Assembly (NCBI GenBank): GCA_036435485.1
Contig: CM071601.1
Location: forward strand, 184,672,939-184,736,938
Reading direction: 5' to 3'
Source of the DNA: Saposhnikovia divaricata
Lineage: Eukaryota > Streptophyta > Magnoliopsida > Apiales > Apiaceae
Length of the DNA stretch: 64,000 nucleotides
Part shown: positions 45,515 through 56,309 of the stretch, piece by piece
Layout of the letters: every line of letters starts with the position of its first letter
Position numbering within the stretch: position 1 is the stretch's first letter
Made by a program: the position numbers and the translations under genes
The notes under the pieces: generated by a model
Told to the model about the DNA's origin: nothing
The model's input: only the letters and a program-made list of their open reading frames with translations
Databases searched by the model: none

Positions 45515-45787
45515 TTTCTTTTTCTTTATTTTTGTATTTTTCTCAGGTATCTTTTTAGTATCATTTTTTTTCTTTTATATATATGTTCATTGAGGACAAT
45601 GAACCACTTAAATGTAGGGATGAGTTCTCGATGATAAAAAAATCCAAAAAAAATTATATATTATAAAATTAAAATTTTAAAAATCCAAAAAAATTAGAAA
45701 ATTAAAAAATTTGTATATTGCCTCGTCTTATAGTTTGTTAACAAGGATAAGTACACATCTTGTTGGCTTATTTTGCATGATCACTTG

Positions 45788-46005
45788 GGGGGTGTTTGGG
45801 GGAACTTATTTCCAGAATAAGTCAACTTATTTTAAGACAAAGTTAGAGATTCCTAACTTTCCAACTTATTTTCCAACTTATTTTTGCAACTTATTGAATC
45901 TTAAACATACATTAAATACTTGTACAAAAAAAGATTATCAAAATATAAATTTTTACCCGAAAATAAGTCAATAAGTCCATAAAAAAAGGAGAGCCAAACA
46001 CCCCC
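45788..46005. mobile_element. MITE, family shared with 63109-63326
   Basis: Terminal inverted repeats GGGGGTGTTTGG and CCAAACACCCCC with TTG on both sides as a 3 bp target copy. Interior text such as CTAACTTTCCAACTTATTTT and GCAACTTATTGAATC is nearly the same in the second copy. No coding sequence. Confidence 0.85.
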
Positions 46006-46513
46006 TTGATATGTCATATATCTGAAAGTCATTTGTTACTTGATGATTCCTTGTTTGTGCTTGCAAAATTATAAAACTTGAGATGTGTCTTTGTCAATTT
46101 TAGTGAGTACTGAAGCATGCTTTCACCTTGTGAGTTCTTGAGCCTAATTTGTGATTGATACATTTTATATCAATCGATTTTTATTGTTGTGTGTTATTCA
46201 TCATTGAGTATGTTGCTCTAGAACTTGTTTTTTAACCTTTTTGAGACTACATGGTATGTGTGTGCATGAAAATCATAAAGGCACTAGGATTAACCACATT
46301 TATCTAAACTGTACCTGTTAATTATATCCTTAGTGAGCCCCTTTGAGCCTTTTATCCGTTATTTTTGTATATCACCACTCTAAATTCTTGAGCCTACTTG
46401 TTTATTATTCTCTTGATTTACTAGTAGAGCATTTTGATTCATTTGGGGGTTGGTGAATGCATAGTGTGGGGATTTCTTTGTTAAAATGTGAAAAATTTGG
46501 TGGGAATCAATAT

Positions 46514-46560
46514 GAAAAAAAAGAAGAAAAAGAAAAAAAAGAAAAAAAAAGAAAAAGAGG
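46514..46560 (+). repeat. A-rich purine tract in LARD2
   Basis: Runs of A broken by single G (AAAAAAAAGAAGAAAAAGAAA...). LARD1 has the same kind of tract at the equivalent place (about 57279-57322). Confidence 0.9.
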
Positions 46561-47325
46561 CTAGGTACTCCTTTGAGACCAACGGGTGGCAAGTGCAATG
46601 TCATATGAAAGGGACGATCCACGTACATGTGCTGGTATTAAGTGCATTGTACTAGAAATTATTCTTGGTGACTTTTCACTGCCCTTGGTTACTGGAGTTT
46701 GAAAAAAAAATATCAAGTAGAGAGTTGTGTTCATTGGTTTGTGCAATATGAAAGTGAAAAAAGTACATGGTAATATGTGCTTGGGGTTTAATGCTTGTGA
46801 GAGTTTGCTCAGTTTTTACATGATCAAAATTTCATGTTGAGTGCTTTAATTAGAAATGAACATTATGCTCTATTAGTTGTCAATTTATCCACTTGATAGC
46901 CTTTTTCTAGATTCCCTACCCTTCACCCTAGCCACGTTACAACCTTTAATAAAGACCTTTTGATTTGTGCATGCATGTATTCAAAGTAGTGGAGATTTGG
47001 TGGACAACCAAGCATATGGTAGCACATGACTTTATTGATTGAACTTGAGCGAATACACTTCACCTATACACTTGTGTGATTTGAGAGTTATGTGAGCTTT
47101 TCTATCCATAGCATGTTACTCACTGAATGTGGCATTGATATCTATTTCATGATCTTTTTGTCTATCTAGACTGTGTGCTTACTTGGATAGTCTTGTACAT
47201 ATGATGTGTAAGTGAACAAACTTTCAATATTCTGCGATTGAGGTTTACTTGTGTGGAGATATGTTGCATACTTGAGACTTGGCAGAAAAAAATGGATTTT
47301 GTGGGTAAATTCACTATAAACCCTC

Positions 47326-47341
47326 ACGAGACAACACTCGT
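47326..47341 (+). other. LARD2 conserved hairpin
   Basis: ACGAG-ACAACA-CTCGT within CCCTCACGAG..., followed by CTAGGGCTGCCTAGGGGTTT. LARD1 has the same stem with a different loop at 58003-58018. Confidence 0.8.
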
Positions 47342-47480
47342 CCTACTAGGGCTGCCTAGGGGTTTATGTTGCATATGCTCAATGCAATCGTGTCATCTAC
47401 GAAATTGATGTTTGTTAGGACTTAGTTTTTATTTTTTTTTATTTGCCCGAGGACGTGCAAATGCTTAGAGTGGGGATGTT

Positions 47481-48805
47481 TGATAGAATATATTTTTACA
47501 TATATTTTAGATGATTTTATTCTCATATTTATTATGTTTTGCATTGTTTTGGATATTTATTTAATAGATTTGATTGTTTTATTGTAGGAAATAAAGAATT
47601 CATAACTTGGAAGGATTTTGAGCAAAAAGAGCCAATTTGGAGATAAAATAGATGAAAATTCATAGTATTGGGCTACATGGATTGTCTACACTGTTTGGGC
47701 CGTATCTTGAGTTCCAGAAGTCGTATTTTGATGATCTTACAGTCCACGCGAAGCTCAGATAATTTTCTTTAATTCTAAGATGGGCCAAAAAGCAAAGTCC
47801 AACTGGAAGATCCCAGAAACAGAGGAGCAAAACCAGCTACGAATTTTACATGAGAGTCCTATTCAGATATGGATATCTATTTGTATATTGATTAAAATAT
47901 TAGAAGCCTTTTATTATTAAAAAAAATATAGGATCAGAAATATTAGTTTTATTATTAGTTTTAATGTAGGGGATAGAGACATACGTACCTTTACGTAGCT
48001 AGGGTTTGGAGAAGAGTGCCATGATTTTCATTCTTGCGAGAAGCTTGAAGATTCAAGGTTTCTTTATCTAAATTTCTTCTCAATTCTTATTAGTTTAATT
48101 ATGTTTTCTTGTTTTACTAGTTGTTTTACTTGTTTAAGTATTAGTGAGTAGTCGTAGCCAGGGCATAAAGGGGAAGCCATGTTTGCACTATAATTGACAT
48201 GGTTTTCACAATGATTTGATTGATTATGGTTATTCTAGTTGATTATGTTTTAATCATTAATTTGTGTAATCGACCGATACCATGAATTAATTCTATGCAA
48301 ATAGGTGTAATAGATCGAGAGATTTTACTCACTAAAGGCACACATACGATTAGTAGAATTGAATTTGAGTGCGAGAGCATCATTGGATTTCTGAGAGCGT
48401 TGATGCTTGAGAGAGATTAACAATTGCTCTAATTACCTAACTGATCGAATTACTAAAAGTGGTTAATTTTGTTGAATGTTTCGAGAGTGTTGATGCTTGA
48501 GAGAGATCAGCATACTCTAGTTATATAATCACATTAATTGCTTCAGCTTAGAAGCCGGTTATTGTGTAAGCATGGGGGACCTGATTGCCCTAGGTTTTAA
48601 ATAATTTGTTAATCTTCTATATACTTAGCGTTAATTTAGTTTAATTTGCTAGTTAGTTAATATTCTCAAATAATCATTTGTCCTTGAAACAATTGACAAT
48701 AATTGAATTGGGATCAGTAGAACCTGTCTCCTTGTGGATACGACCCGCTTGCCATTCTGTACTAGCAATAGACACCGTGCGCTTGTAGTTAAATATAATT
48801 TGACA
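47481..48805 (+). repeat. LARD2 3' LTR
   Basis: Starts TGATAGAATATATTTTTACA after GAGTGGGGATGT and ends near TTAAATATAATTTGACA. Homologous to 18510-19660. It shares the block CGTATCTTGAGTTC..GATCTTACAGTCCACGCGAAGCT (47701-47755) with LARD1 LTRs. The 3' boundary is uncertain by a few bases and I could not match a target duplication. Confidence 0.75.
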
Positions 48806-49585
48806 CATCTTAATCTTACTTCTTTTTGTTTTCAATCGTTTAATTTGTTATTTTATTTATATTATAGATTTTTATTTTAAAAACAAAGGAGTTAATTCAA
48901 TAATAAAAAGTCATACGACATCTACACCAATGATCAAGTCGAACAAACAGTAAATTGCAATCGCCTGTTCTCATGAATAGAAAGTTAAACGATATTTTGA
49001 AGATAATGTATATACAAATACAAGTACCCACTTCGTGCATCCTCATTGGATTATTGGTACCTTCTTCATCATGTCTCGATGGATCTATCATTTGAGTCAA
49101 CCAGAACTGTAATCCCATACAAAATTTCATTACTAAATCAAGACCCCCACTCACAATCAAGAAGCTAAAAACAAACCTCTTACAAAGGAGAGAAACATGA
49201 AAATCTTGCCGATTTATACCATCGTCCATGGAAAACAACACAACTTAATCAAAACAAAAACCAAACTCTCACAAGGAGAGACTAACACAACCCAAATAAA
49301 TTGGGAACTTATTGAAACCAAAATAAATTAGGAGCTTTATTGAATGAAAAATAAGATATGAAAACAGGAAAAACGAAAAGGAATTGGGGCTTTCCACCGG
49401 TGAAAATCGTTGGAAGCCCCTCAAAACTTTTTAATGGAGGCTAGGGTTAGAAGGAAGAGAGTGATAGATTTAATATTGCAATTTGATGGAATAAAATTTG
49501 CACATCAAAAAGTTTGATTATTTTCATAATCATTTTCGAACATCCTCAAGTCAACAAAAAAGTTTGAAGGATCACGAACAATAAT
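48806..49585. other. Unassigned stretch left of the CACTA gene
   Basis: No gene supported. It may hold the 3' end of the CACTA element, but I could not find a CACTA terminal repeat in it; the minus-strand ORF at 48897-49241 has no recognisable content. Confidence 0.4.
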
Positions 49586-51052
49586 TCATTCGACATGTGA
49601 TGTTGAAGCATTCCACACTTCATTTTGAAAGGCATCATCGTTGATTTTGGTCTTTTCTTTAGTTGACACACTTTCATCAACTTGTCGGCTCTTTGTTGTT
49701 AGAACGGTGTACCATGATGATTTTGCATTTGAAATATTTGGTGCATAGTACACTTGATGGGCTTGGCTAGCCAACATGAACACGTCTTCGGCTTTTAATT
49801 TTGATTTAATATCAACGGTAGTAATCCGATGCCTATCGACTTTCACGTGTCTCGTATGATCAAACCAATGACATTTGAAGACAACAACTTGATGTCCATT
49901 TTGATAATGAAGCTTTATAACTTCTTCCCATCTTCCGTAATAGTTTCCAAAACTTTCTTTGTAAGAAGTCCCTACAATTAAAAAAGTATAAAATTTGAAT
50001 AGAAATAACAAAGAACAAAAACATAGGTATTTGGTAGGAATTAATTTTCTCACCAATGACAACTACGCCGAAATTCGATGAAGTGAGCTCATTACCATTT
50101 ACACAACCAAATTTGTAACCATTGCACTTGCATGCTTTATAGGACTCCACTTTAAACAACGGACCTCTTATTAGATCTAAATATTTCTCCTTGAGTCCTT
50201 CATCATCTTGTACCTAAAAAAATGTGAAAATATAATTTATAAGCTTGTGAATTAAATTATGCATGCATATGTGTGTATATATAAAATGAAACACATACCC
50301 TTCTTTCAAACCAATCTCTAAAATGTTCTTTTTGAAATTGCTCTTTTTGTGCATCATTGAGATGTGGGTATTGTTGCTGTACCAACTTCTGGAATCCACT
50401 ACATATTCAAATTGGACAATAAAAAGTTTAAATTCTAAACTAAATTTGTTTTATTAAAGTTAAGATGGTCTAAAAAAAATCTTATCGCAAGTACTTTCCA
50501 ACTTTCGGCGAGTTAATAAGAACATAATATGTCACGATTTCATGCTCATCACCACTCAAGATTCTATCTCCACTCCGTAGACTATGATGCGTTGGATATG
50601 TGTAAACATCTAACAAATCGACATCATGAAACATTTGAGGTACCTCATTTCGACGTAACCGATTATGTTCTCTTCCTATTTTAGAATCCAAAAACATCGA
50701 GCAAAAGTGTACACATTCCTCCTCAATATAGCGTTGTGCCATTGAACCTTCCGCTCGAGCTTTGTTTCTAACTTTCAATTTCAAATTGTGCAAGTATCTC
50801 TCAACAAAATACATCCAACGCCAATTAGCCGGACCACCCAACTTTGCCTCGGTAGCTAATGTAGTGGCAAATGCTCCATCGGATCAAACAAAACCGGAAT
50901 AAAGACGGTTTCAAACTTGGACATTATCCTCACTATGTCTTTCTCCATTTTCTGCAAATCTGTGTATTTGAGGCTCGACGAGCATAAATCTTGAAAGAAG
51001 TTACACAACTCAATAATAGGATCAGCTACATGCTTCGGAAGTAAGTCATGAC
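49586..51052 (-). pseudogene. TNP2 transposase 3' part (DUF4218 and DUF4216), four exons
   Basis: The largest exon (about 51052-50495) has DLLPKHVADPIIELCNFF and the DUF4218 signature GGPANWRWMYFVERYLHNLK, VRNKARAEGSMAQRYIEEEC. Smaller exons follow at 50398-50299, 50213-50054 and 49971-49586, bounded by AG and GT splice sites (GTATGTG, GTGAG; acceptors TTTTTAG and TTGTAG). The last two carry the DUF4216 region (FGVVVIG / GTSYKESFGNYYGRW, VVFKCHWFDHTRHVKVDRH). A frame change near 50845 separates the two pieces of the first exon. The weakest call is the donor at 50494 (GTACTT). Joined to the middle part across the hAT insertion. Confidence 0.8.
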
Positions 51053-52877
51053 TAGGGGTGTGCATTCGGTTCGGTTAACCGAAAAACCGAAAAAATTCGG
51101 TTCGGTTAACCGATTTATATAATTCGGTTCGGTTTTCGGCAGAGAAATTTCGAAAAGTTCGGTTTTCGGTGTTTCGGTTTTTTACCTCGATTAACCGAAA
51201 AAACCCAAAAAAAACCGATTTATTAAAAACAGAATATTAATGAATAATATTAACTTATTTCACATATCTGAATCTGATATCAATAATTCAATATTCTCTG
51301 AATATTCACTTCTCAGTTCTCACATATTAACCTAATTGAAATCTAAGGCTCCAGCGCAGCGACTCGGCGACGACTTTAGTACTTTACCTAATCAGTCTCC
51401 AGCGGCAAATCTAAGGTAATCTAAGCTAATTATGAAGTGTGATTGAGTTATGAAATAGAACCCTCCGCTGGTAATTATGAAGTAAATCATCATGAAACAC
51501 ATGTCAGGACCACAGATTACAGTTTTTAAAGAAGAAAGTAGTTTTAGTATTGTTCTACATATATACTTGTAAATTGAATAACATTACATTACTAAAGTTG
51601 GCATGCTCCAGTTTTGCTCTGATAAAAGGACTTGGCTTTTGCTGAAATTTTCCAAGCAATAAGCTTTAATACCCATTCTTACTCCAATAGGAAGATATTG
51701 GACATCTAGTAGGAAATAAAGTAGTCATAATGTTGTGTTACCTATTAAGTAGTAGGGATAGAGTTGTTTGATTTATAAGTACGTTGACTTGTTGATGTGG
51801 AATTTATCATTAAATGGAAGGAGATTGTTTTTTTCCTCCAGGTTTTTGTTAGGGAAATGGACTTGGTGTTTCAGGAATTTTACCTATGTTTCTGTTGCAG
51901 AAGTGAAAATAGTAGATACTGCTACTGCTATACTGGTGTAATTAGTATTAATAAGTTGGATTTTTACTTTACAAAAATTGAATCTTTATTTGACATTGCC
52001 AAGTAATGTCAATATACCACAATTCTTTCTTCATTCTGATATCTCCGTTATTCTGGTTGAGGTTTCAATTCTGAGCGATTCTTCTCGACTCTCTTCTTAT
52101 TAACTGATAGCCCACCAGGTAATGTCTCTTTGCTGCAGGAAAAACAATTCAAAATACAAGATTAACAACCTGTCAAAACCTTCTCTTCAATCTACATGCC
52201 AGATTTAGGAAGTAATAATGACAAAAAGCAATTCCAATAGTCCACAATTTTATTCACCTGTACTCCTATCTCTGTAATTTTTTTTTAAATTTCCATCCCT
52301 TAAACAAATAAAAGGTCCTGTTATCTTACTAACTTGAAACTCTTAATAACACTAGTCTCCTGATTATTTGATTATATGCATTTTAGGATCATCCTAGCAG
52401 GCAGCACTCAGAAGTTGCATGAGACAGGAGACAGGAGCAACACAGGAGCAATAGGAGTCTACAATCTACACTCTACAGGAGAATGGAGATTTTAGTTTTA
52501 CCATTTCAAATTTAATTTGTAATCCCTGAATGTTTCAATTTTTATTGTTTTGTATTCTAAACTCCTGGCCTTGTAGTTGTAACTTGTAAGTTGTATTCAG
52601 TGACTCTGACTTGTGGTTGTGTATCATTGATAACTTATAACTGATAATTGATAAATAGGGATGTTTTTTTTAATTTTTTTGCAATTTCCATCAACTTCTT
52701 TAAAACTTCGGTTACCAATTTCGGTTTTCGGTTAAAACCGAAAAAATACAGTTCGGTTCGGTTTAAAACCGAACTAATTTCGGTTCGGTTTTCGGTAGAG
52801 ATTTTCCCTTAAATTCGGTTTCGGTTAACCGAAAAAAAATTCGGTTTCGGTTTTGGTTAACCGAATGCACACCCCTA
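51053..52877. mobile_element. hAT-like non-autonomous element, 8 bp target duplication
   Basis: GTCATGAC flanks both ends (51045-51052 and 52878-52885). The terminal inverted repeats start TAGGGGTGTGCATTCGGTT and the mirror AACCGAATGCACACCCCTA. Both ends are packed with TTCGGTT/AACCGAA words (51065-51215 and 52700-52865). The interior has no transposase. It lies in a TNP2 exon, between ..LLPIVCHD and HDLLPKH, which still reads across when the insertion is ignored. Confidence 0.93.
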
Positions 52878-52885
52878 GTCATGAC

Positions 52886-53478
52886 AAACGATAGGCAACA
52901 ATTTTTGCATGAAAACATGGCAGTCATATGATTTCATCCCGCGAATGCAATTTCTCTTCCAATTTACACACCTTGATATATTTGAAGCAAACCCATCTGG
53001 AAGTTTCAACAACTCAATCCACTTGAACAACTTATGAACTTGTTCACTCGAGAGCATAAATGATGCATGTGGCTTCGTGTCATCACCTTGCCTTTGTGTT
53101 ATCTTTTGATTTGTCTGCATCACCAAGAATTGTGAAGAATATGTTGTCAAATATATTCTTTTCGGTGTGCATAATGTCAATGTTGTGACGAAGACTGAGT
53201 GTCTCCCAATATGGAAGCTTAAAAAATGGAGTAATGTGAGTCCAATTATGTGTCACGCCATAATCCTTCGATTTTTCTTTGATACCTTTCCAAGAGGGGG
53301 AAATTGTATCTGCTCACACATTGCCATTGCCCGTGATCCCGAATGTCGAGCACACACTGATCGTGTCTCAATACTCCCAAATCTTGTACTCCTTCTTAGG
53401 GGATCATCCGGTTCCAGAAAATATCGAGCGGTGCCATAGAAAGTAGGTTTACCACCATGCTTTAGCTGTTTAGCTTTT
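52886..53478 (-). pseudogene. TNP2 transposase middle part
   Basis: From the LARD1 edge: KAKQLKHGGKPTFYGTARYF, then after a frame change near 53270 HNWTHITPFFKLPYWETLSL and RHNIDIMHTEKNIFDNI, then after a second change near 53090 LPDGFASNISRCVNWKRN and GMKSYDCHVFMQKLLPI. These are the well-conserved TNP2 (PF02992) core phrases. At least two indels make it non-functional. The stretch that would normally link it to the 5' part is missing (see findings). Confidence 0.85.
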
Positions 53479-55182
53479 TGATAAATGGATTTTATATCCA
53501 TTTAAAGCATTCTAATTCGGCTTAAATTGATTGCTTTGGCCTCAAGTTTGTGGTAGTTTTGATGTGTTTTGGTTAATTGTGTAGGGTTGAAGAAATGTTG
53601 ATTAAAGGTGTAGTTTCTGTCGTTATTTGGAGTTGATTTATGATATGGAATGAAGAATGGAGGCTAAGGTCAACTACCAAGAAGTATACAAGTCATTAAG
53701 GATGAAAGACGGAAGCTCATGCAAAAGGAACGGAAGAAAAAGCTTAAAAATCGAAGAAAAATCAATTTTTGTAGATCGGGACCAAGCCGGGAGCCCTAAT
53801 TGGCGCCCCAGCCTTGTTTTATGCAGTTTGGACCGGCACTCCTGGCGCTGCGGCGTGCGGGTGAAAAATCATCCAGAATTTCTGATTTTGTTTTGGCCAT
53901 ATCTTGAGTTCTAGAAGTCTGTTTTGGACGATCTTACAGTCCACGCGAAGCTAACGAGATTCTCTATCATTCTAAAGTGGTCCAGATGTCCACTTACAAC
54001 TGGAACGGCCCATAAATATTTAAGAAAAGTCAGCTACGAATTTTCCTTAAAAATAGAATCAGTTTAGGAAACGTATTATATGCCGAACTGCAGAAATTCA
54101 ACTTTGACAAGGAAATTGATATAATTCCTACTTGTAATAAGTATGGTAATTGCTTTGGGCGGCTAGAACATTCCAGAATTAGATCTACACATGGAATTTG
54201 CAATTCTATTCTCATTCAAGAACGGAAATTGTCAATCTTCTATTCCAACTCTAAAAAGGCAATTGCTTGGTGGACAAGACTTCTAGAGCCTATATAAACA
54301 CATCCTACCATTGTAATTGAGTAGACGATTACATATCAATTACTTAGTTTAATTTGTATCTTTTCATACTTTGTTTTTATCATGGTTTCATCAGATCCCA
54401 TTATGACGAGAGGTTCGATTATGAACTAATCGTTGTCATGGGATTCTAACGGATTTATTTATGGAGTTTAGTATCTTGATTGCTTTAAAGATCTGTGTGT
54501 GATTTATATTTGATATCCTCGTATGGTTGTGCTTAATTGTTAGATGCGTAGCTAACATCTAATTTGTTAATCTCTTGTGAAGTGAAAGTGGATCTTGAGA
54601 TTTAGAACTTGCCATGCTAGCATAGGTTCATGATTGTTTATCAACATGATTCGTAGTATGAGATGAAAATACTTATATTGCCCTGTGTGATCTTTATGGA
54701 TAACTTGTTCTTCAACCGTTATGTTTTCAAATTCTATAGACATATAGGGTCTAAGCATAATTGGTGTCTATTCATCTTCTATCTCTTTTGTGGATGTATG
54801 TTTAGTTTGGTATACGTATACTGAGAAGTAGCGTGTACTTGTTTCGTGTTATCCGATCAGATATCATAACCATTGCATATAGTGATTAAATGCGTCAGAT
54901 CTAAGCGAAGTATTTAATGAAGTTAGGATCCCATGTTACTCTTGTAGACGTAATTCAATTTCAATTCTTGTTATTTAGTTAATTCTTAGTTGTTAATTTA
55001 CTTCTTAGTTAATTTAGTTAATTAAACCCAATTTGTTATTTGTCTTAGCAGTGACTAAACCATACATTGTTGCATAGGTACAATAACTGAATTAAAACCA
55101 TATCCAGATCTCTGTGGGAACAAACTCAACTTTATTCTATATTACTTGTGACCGCGTACGCTTGCGTGTTTTAGTGTAAACA
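53479..55182 (+). repeat. LARD1 left LTR, 1704 bp
   Basis: TGATAAATGGATTTTATATC ... TTTTAGTGTAAACA. Differs from the right LTR by scattered substitutions and by an 18 bp GGCGCTCCTGGCGCCAAT-type unit lacking here near 53840. Confidence 0.92.
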
Positions 55183-55188
55183 AGTTTT

Positions 55189-55206
55189 TGGCGCCACTGT
55201 CGGGGA
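55189..55206 (+). other. LARD1 primer binding site, tRNA-Asp
   Basis: TGGCGCCACTGTCGGGGA, six bases after the LTR end. Confidence 0.85.
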
Positions 55207-55330
55207 TCATCGGTGTTTTAGTTTTGGTTTATGTGCTTGTCAATAGTGGTCGTTAGAGTTCACTGACTCAGATTTGTTTTTCTTACCTATTTTGTAGTTT
55301 GGTGAGTTTCAGGTACTTGAGTGTTTGAAG

Positions 55331-55513
55331 ATGGCATGCGAGGAGTTGCCATGGTGGGCATATTCGAGGACATCCATGCCTTATCAATGTGAGCGGTGTT
55401 TTGGCGTTCATGATCCCTCACAATATTGTTACTACGAAGGAGTTGATCCATATGTCAATTATGAGGAACAACCATATTTTTCATACCATCCTCAACAGTA
55501 CCAGCAATTCTAG
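55331..55513 (+). CDS. LARD1 small ORF 1 with zinc-knuckle-like motif
   Basis: From ATG 55331 the product is about 60 residues, MACEELPWWAYSRTSMPYQ at the start, then C-x2-C-x3-H-x5-C (CERCFGVHDPSQYC) and a tyrosine-rich tail. It stops at TAG 55511; the next ORF opens in another frame at once, so the two may be one gag-like protein split by a frameshift. I cannot assign a function. Confidence 0.55.
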   Translation: MACEELPWWAYSRTSMPYQCERCFGVHDPSQYCYYEGVDPYVNYEEQPYFSYHPQQYQQF

Positions 55514-55519
55514 ATAGGT

Positions 55520-56244
55520 CATATTTCTTTGGAAGTGAAGAGTTTCAACATCCGCAACCTACTCCTACTTTGCAGTCAGATGAGGTTGATGTTATGGAGG
55601 AAATTAGGATGCTTGCAAAGAGTTATGAGGAGTCTACCAAATCTATGGGGACACTACTTGCTCAAATTTTGAGTGCCTTGGAACAAGAGAAACAACAATG
55701 CATATCAGAGGCAATTCCAGAAAATAACGGTGACTTGGAGCAAGGTACTGCATGCTTAATTGAAGAAGACAAATTCCAAGGTGAGGTGAGCGTTCACAAG
55801 TCATGTGAGGAATTTGATCATGCTGATGAGGTGGATGCTTTGGAAAGGGCATTATTTGGGATAGACACTGATGAGCTGCACAAATTTCAAGAATTGGTTT
55901 GTGCGTACCAAGAGGCTGATGACCATGGGACAGATGCAGGTCTTCTACTTGTCTCAAAGTGTGAAGATGGAGGTAGCGCATTAGAGCCAATGGAGGAAGT
56001 TCTCGTTGAGGAACCAAAGGCTTCAGCAATTTATATTTACCCTCCTCCATTATATTCAAGCGAAGCTCGTGAATGTGTGTTGTTCCACAAATTGACAGAT
56101 TTTGGGTCAACAGATGAAGGCATTGGAATAGGACATATTTGTTATACGAATAGGCCAAGCGAGGAGAAGGAGCAGAAAGTGTGCCGCCGTGATGACGATG
56201 AAGTCTCACGAAGAGAGGACCAGACAAACTATTATCATCCTTAA
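55520..56244 (+). CDS. LARD1 small ORF 2, acidic helical protein
   Basis: The frame is open from about 55515 (FFGSEEFQHPQPTPTLQ) to TAA 56242; without a clear ATG at its head (first ATG 55594), it probably belongs to ORF 1. The sequence is acidic and helical (SYEESTKSMGTLLAQILSAL), with IDTDELHKFQELVCAYQEAD in the middle and a charged tail. It resembles the gag-like remnants in tRNA-Asp-primed LARDs. Three hairpins follow the stop codon. An antisense 194-residue frame overlaps it and is probably fortuitous. Confidence 0.55.
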
Positions 56245-56258
56245 TGGAGGCTTGGAAG

Positions 56259-56309
56259 TAACGTCAAGTTATTGACGTTAAAGAAGCGCTTCTTGGGAGG
56301 CAACCCAAG
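56259..56309 (+). other. Three consecutive hairpins after the LARD1 ORF
   Basis: TAACGTCAA-GTTA-TTGACGTTA (56259-56280, 9 bp stem), AAGAAGCGCTTCTT (56281-56294, palindrome) and CTTGGG-AGGCAA-CCCAAG (56292-56309, 6 bp stem). They begin 15 bases after the stop codon. Confidence 0.85.

Larger units (their letters stand above)
45400..47480 (+). mobile_element. LARD2 3' internal region
   Basis: Non-coding sequence leading to a 3' LTR at 47481. It shares with LARD1 (56360-58160), in the same order, a GAGGACAATGAA-like word, ATAAAGGCACTAGGATTAACC (46276), an A/G tract (46514-46560), CTAGCCACGTTACAACC plus AATAAAGACCTTTTGATT (about 46928-46962), an ACGAG/CTCGT hairpin (47326-47341) and GGCTGCCTAGGGGTTT. 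It ends GAGGACGTGCAAATGC..GTGGGGATGT. E5 lies directly left, so its 5' internal part is not seen. Confidence 0.7.

Noticed and set aside
45250..45634. Frames with long tyrosine or isoleucine runs
   Set aside because: Pure translation of the (ATT)n microsatellite.
48897..49241. 114-codon minus-strand frame
   Set aside because: No recognisable domain, biased hydrophobic text, no splice or promoter context.
55643..56227. 194-codon antisense frame over LARD1 ORF 2
   Set aside because: Fully overlaps the sense frame, histidine/proline/leucine-rich as expected from the complement of an acidic ORF.
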